In this document: positions 6,053 through 8,213 of the stretch, in pieces
Layout: each line of letters starts with the position of its first letter
Position numbering within the stretch: position 1 is the first letter of the stretch
DNA from: Streptosporangiaceae bacterium
GTDB taxonomy: Bacteria; Actinomycetota; Actinomycetes; Streptosporangiales; Streptosporangiaceae
Length of the DNA: 8,213 nucleotides
NCBI GenBank assembly: GCA_030039095.1
Contig: JASHQP010000563.1
Coordinates: 1-8,213 of the forward strand
Reading direction: 5' to 3'
Made by a program: the position numbers and the translations under genes
The notes under the pieces: generated by a model
The model's database searches: none
The model's input: the letters and a program-made list of their open reading frames with translations, nothing else
Told to the model about the DNA's origin: nothing

Positions 6053-6123
6053 TCATACGATGTATCGCGTCTGCGGGCGGCGTCAAGTTATATCTCGAAA
6101 ATTCACACCGGGTCACGTTCACA
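6053..6123 (-). promoter_or_regulatory. Candidate promoter/operator region of the MMPL gene
   Basis: This AT-richer patch lies in the 247-bp divergent gap (5937-6183). On the minus strand TTGACG (6086-6081) is followed 16 nt later by TACATC as a possible -35/-10 pair; the -10 is imperfect. The plus strand has the inverted repeat ATAC-GAT-GTAT at 6054-6064, overlapping that -10. A direct repeat of TTCACA lies at 6102-6107 and 6118-6123, with a TCAC between. These could be regulator sites. The rest of the gap (5950-6052) is GC-rich and shows nothing I can name. Confidence 0.3.
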
Positions 6124-6172
6124 GCGGATCAACAGGAGCCGCAAGCCGGGCATCCAGGGATCCCGGGGAACT

Positions 6173-6178
6173 TATACT
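6173..6178 (+). promoter_or_regulatory. -10 box (TATACT) of the amidohydrolase gene
   Basis: TATACT is a near-consensus -10 and stands out in the GC-rich context. It ends 5 nt before the ATG at 6184, so transcription probably starts at or within the first bases of the start codon, giving a leaderless message. No clear -35 is present. Confidence 0.6.
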
Positions 6179-6183
6179 GCCGC

Positions 6184-7425
6184 ATGCCTGCTTCTGAGCG
6201 CATGGTCGTCCGCCCCGGGTCGCTGCTCGACGTGCTGACCGGGGAACTGCTGCCCGATCGCGCCGTTGTCATCGACGGTCACCGCGTCGCCGAGGTGACC
6301 GGCGCCGGTGACGCTCCGGCCGAAGGCCCGGTCATGGTGGATCTGCCGGGCCATACTCTCCTGCCCGGCCTGATCGACTGTCATACGCACCTGGTTGGCG
6401 AGCCCGATGATGGCCGCGGCTATGCGGAGCTGCTGACACGGACCGGCGCGCAGGAGGCGCTCACGGGTGCCCGCAATGCGCGGGACACGCTGCAGGCGGG
6501 CTTTACCACGGTGCGCGACGTGGGCACGTTCCGCGCGTTCGTCGACGTCGCGCTGCGGGATGCCATCGACGCGGGCTGGCTGCCCGGTCCTCGCATGCGA
6601 GTCGCCGGAGCGTACGTGACCTGCTCGGGCGGCGGAGGGGACATCACCGGGCTGGCCCCCGATGTCGACGCCGTCGTGCCGCACGAGTTGCGGGTCGGCG
6701 TGGTCGACTCGGTCGACGACGTGCGCCGGGCGGTGCGGCACGTGCTCCAGGGCGGCGCGGACCTGGTGAAGCTGATAGCCACCGGCGCCGTGATGACGGT
6801 CGGGGGCGTGCCCGGCGCCCCCGAGCTCACCGAGGAGCAGATCCGGGCCGCCGTCGACGAAGCGTCCCTGTTCGGCGCCGACGTAGCCGCGCACGCGCAT
6901 GGTGCCGAGGGCATCAAGCGCGCCGTACGCGGCGGCGTGCGCTCGATCGAGCATGGCTCCCTGATGGACGACGAGGCCGTCCGGATGATGGCGGACGCCG
7001 GAACGTTCCTGGTTGCGGACGTCTACTGCGGCGACTACATCGCCGAGGCCGGCCGGCAGCAGGGCTGGCGCGACGACGTGCTCCGCAAGAACGACGAGAC
7101 GACCCTCGCGCAGCGCCGCGGATTCAGCAGGTGCCTGGAGGCCGGCGTGCGCATCGCGTTCGGCACCGACAGCGGCGTCTATCCGCACGGCTGGAACGCG
7201 CGCCAGTTCGCCTATCAGGTGCGCTGCGGCCAGAGCCCGCTGGAGGCGATCCGGTCAGCCACGCTGCACGCAGCCGAGCTGCTGCGCTGGGATGACCGGG
7301 TCGGCCGCATCCAGGCCGGGTACCTCGCGGACATGGTCGCCGTCCCGGGGAATCCCCTGCAGGACATACGGCTGCTGGAACACGCCGACGTCGTCGTCAA
7401 GGACGGGGCGATAGCGCGCCGCTAG
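6184..7425 (+). CDS. Metal-dependent amidohydrolase (imidazolonepropionase/prolidase-like)
   Basis: The product has 413 residues, the usual length for COG1228-type amidohydrolases. An N-terminal beta-sandwich part (residues 8-55) leads to the TIM barrel. Metal-site residues in order: His67 and His69 (LPGLIDCHTHL), Lys196 (DLVKLIATGAV, the likely carboxylated lysine), His237/His239 (VAAHAHG), His257 (SIEHGSL) and Asp329 (AFGTDSG). The C-terminal LADMVAVPGNPLQDI closes the small domain. It hydrolyses a C-N bond, perhaps in a dipeptide, cyclic amide or carbamate-like compound; substrate unknown. No signal peptide is seen, so it is probably cytoplasmic. The start at 6184 is supported by the TATACT box; a second in-frame ATG at 6202 is possible. 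Its stop overlaps that of the convergent GntR gene. Confidence 0.9.
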   Translation: MPASERMVVRPGSLLDVLTGELLPDRAVVIDGHRVAEVTGAGDAPAEGPVMVDLPGHTLLPGLIDCHTHLVGEPDDGRGYAELLTRTGAQEALTGARNARDTLQAGFTTVRDVGTFRAFVDVALRDAIDAGWLPGPRMRVAGAYVTCSGGGGDITGLAPDVDAVVPHELRVGVVDSVDDVRRAVRHVLQGGADLVKLIATGAVMTVGGVPGAPELTEEQIRAAVDEASLFGADVAAHAHGAEGIKRAVRGGVRSIEHGSLMDDEAVRMMADAGTFLVADVYCGDYIAEAGRQQGWRDDVLRKNDETTLAQRRGFSRCLEAGVRIAFGTDSGVYPHGWNARQFAYQVRCGQSPLEAIRSATLHAAELLRWDDRVGRIQAGYLADMVAVPGNPLQDIRLLEHADVVVKDGAIARR

Positions 7426-8159
7426 ATATCACCGGCCAGCTCGGAGGTCCAGACCACGACCCGGGTGCGGTCGCCGCGGAACAGGTCGCGGGCGAACTCC
7501 AGCGGCTCGCCGGATCTGGCGTAGGCGGTGCGCTCGACGAGCATCAGCGGCGCGCCCTCGGCAACCTCGAGCGCCTCGGCCTCGCGGACCCCGGCGGTGA
7601 CCGGCTCCAGGCTCTCCCGGGCACGGTACGGCCGCAGCCCGTAGCGGACCTCGAGCAGTTCGTAGAGCGAGCCGTCCAGCCGGCAGTCCAGCAGGCCGGG
7701 GAACCGGGCGGCCGGGAACAGCGAGCGCTCTACCGCGATCGGCCGGCCGTCGGCCAGCCGGATCCGCCTGACCTCGTACACCGGGTCCGTCTCGGCGAGC
7801 CGGAGGGCGGCCGTGGCCGCCGGGCCTGCCGGCCGCTGGCTCGCGGTCAGCACCCGTGCGCCGGCCACCATGCCGTGCCGGCGAAGCTGCTCGGAGAAGC
7901 CGGCCAGGGTGGTCAGGTCCTGCTCGAGCTTTGGCGCTGCGACGAACGTTCCGCCGTGCCGTCCCACCGCGCGGGTCACCAGCCCGCGCCTGGCCAGTTC
8001 GGCGAGCGCGTGGCGCAGCGTCATCCGGCTGACGCCGAACCAGGCCGCCAGGTCGTGCTCGGTCGGCAGCCGGTCACCCGGCACCAGCGTGCCGACCGCG
8101 ATCTCACCGGCCAGCCAGTCCTCGATCTGCGCGTGGACGGTCGTCCCGAGCCCGCGCAC
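7422..8159 (-). CDS. GntR-family transcriptional regulator (HutC/UTRA type)
   Basis: The 245-residue frame has a winged helix-turn-helix at about 8-74. It contains GDRLPTEHDLAAWFGVSRMTLRHALAEL, split as GDRLPTEHDLAAW and FGVSRMTLRHALAEL, followed by the wing GLVTRAVGRHGGTFVA. A UTRA effector-binding domain covers about 93-238 (VYEVRRIRLADGRPIAVERSLFP; SLYELLEVRYGL; PLMLVERTAYARSGEPLEFARDLFRGDRTRVVV). Such proteins usually repress nearby catabolic or transport genes and release DNA on binding a small ligand. The GTG at 8159 has GGAG only 3 nt upstream, which is tight. The frame stays open for 18 codons to the window edge, so the true start may lie outside. It is convergent with the amidohydrolase, sharing a CTAG stop; regulation of that gene is a reasonable but unproven guess. 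Confidence 0.88.
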   Translation of the reverse strand: MRGLGTTVHAQIEDWLAGEIAVGTLVPGDRLPTEHDLAAWFGVSRMTLRHALAELARRGLVTRAVGRHGGTFVAAPKLEQDLTTLAGFSEQLRRHGMVAGARVLTASQRPAGPAATAALRLAETDPVYEVRRIRLADGRPIAVERSLFPAARFPGLLDCRLDGSLYELLEVRYGLRPYRARESLEPVTAGVREAEALEVAEGAPLMLVERTAYARSGEPLEFARDLFRGDRTRVVVWTSELAGDI

Positions 8160-8213
8160 GATCTCCGGCGGCTGCCTGGCGCTGGTCCGCAGCGCGACCC
8201 TGCCGCCGCGGCG

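Noticed and set aside
5937..6122. 62-codon N-terminal extension of the MMPL frame
   Set aside because: The added residues are non-hydrophobic and Arg/Gly-rich, and would cross the candidate promoter. GTG at 5936 has a well-spaced GGAGG and begins just before TM1.
5722..6183. Long upstream extension of the amidohydrolase frame
   Set aside because: It overlaps the MMPL start antisense and the TATACT promoter, and the domain begins right after the ATG at 6184.
1..8213. CRISPR array, insertion sequence, tRNA or rRNA gene
   Set aside because: No spaced repeat array, no transposase frame or terminal inverted repeats, and no cloverleaf or rRNA-like stretch was seen on either strand.

Overview
The base composition is strongly GC-rich, with G or C at most third codon positions. 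There are GTG starts, TANNNT -10 boxes directly in front of start codons, an Rv1733c-type membrane protein and an actinobacterial-type MMPL exporter. Together these point to a high-GC actinomycete of the Streptomyces/Streptosporangium kind; the species cannot be named from this window.

Layout from left to right. (1) A minus-strand unit reads leftwards: a promoter at about 1963-1968, a 19-codon leader peptide with three consecutive Thr codons (1896-1955), a stem-loop terminator (1848-1877), a short editing-domain-less threonyl-tRNA synthetase (532-1770), and a nucleotidyltransferase-fold gene that runs off the left edge (1-457). (2) Divergent from it is a zinc-dependent alcohol dehydrogenase (1997-2995); the two starts are only 41 bp apart. 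(3) A 171-bp gap holds two unrelated short tandem duplications and leads into an Rv1733c-family two-TM membrane protein (3167-3781). (4) Convergent with that is an MMPL/RND-type exporter (3789-5936, minus). (5) A 247-bp divergent intergenic region separates the exporter from a metal-dependent amidohydrolase of the imidazolonepropionase/prolidase type (6184-7425). (6) Convergent with that, sharing a CTAG stop, is a GntR/HutC-family regulator (7422-8159, minus) whose 5' end may lie outside the window.

The most interesting element is the thrS leader. A Thr-Thr-Thr leader peptide, a 7-bp hairpin just after the Thr codons, a 9-bp terminator stem with U5, and a possible 2:3 antiterminator pairing make up the architecture of trp/thr-type ribosome-mediated attenuation. 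The gene it controls is a ThrRS lacking the TGS and editing domains and with several active-site substitutions. This suggests a second, inducible ThrRS switched on when Thr-tRNA charging falls.

The other genes look like ordinary accessory or stress functions. The alcohol dehydrogenase and the Rv1733c homologue resemble families found in mycobacterial dormancy/hypoxia settings, and the Rv1733c-type gene is preceded by a duplicated GGGGACT element that recalls half of a DosR box. The amidohydrolase and the GntR regulator may form a regulator/target pair, but nothing in the sequence proves it.
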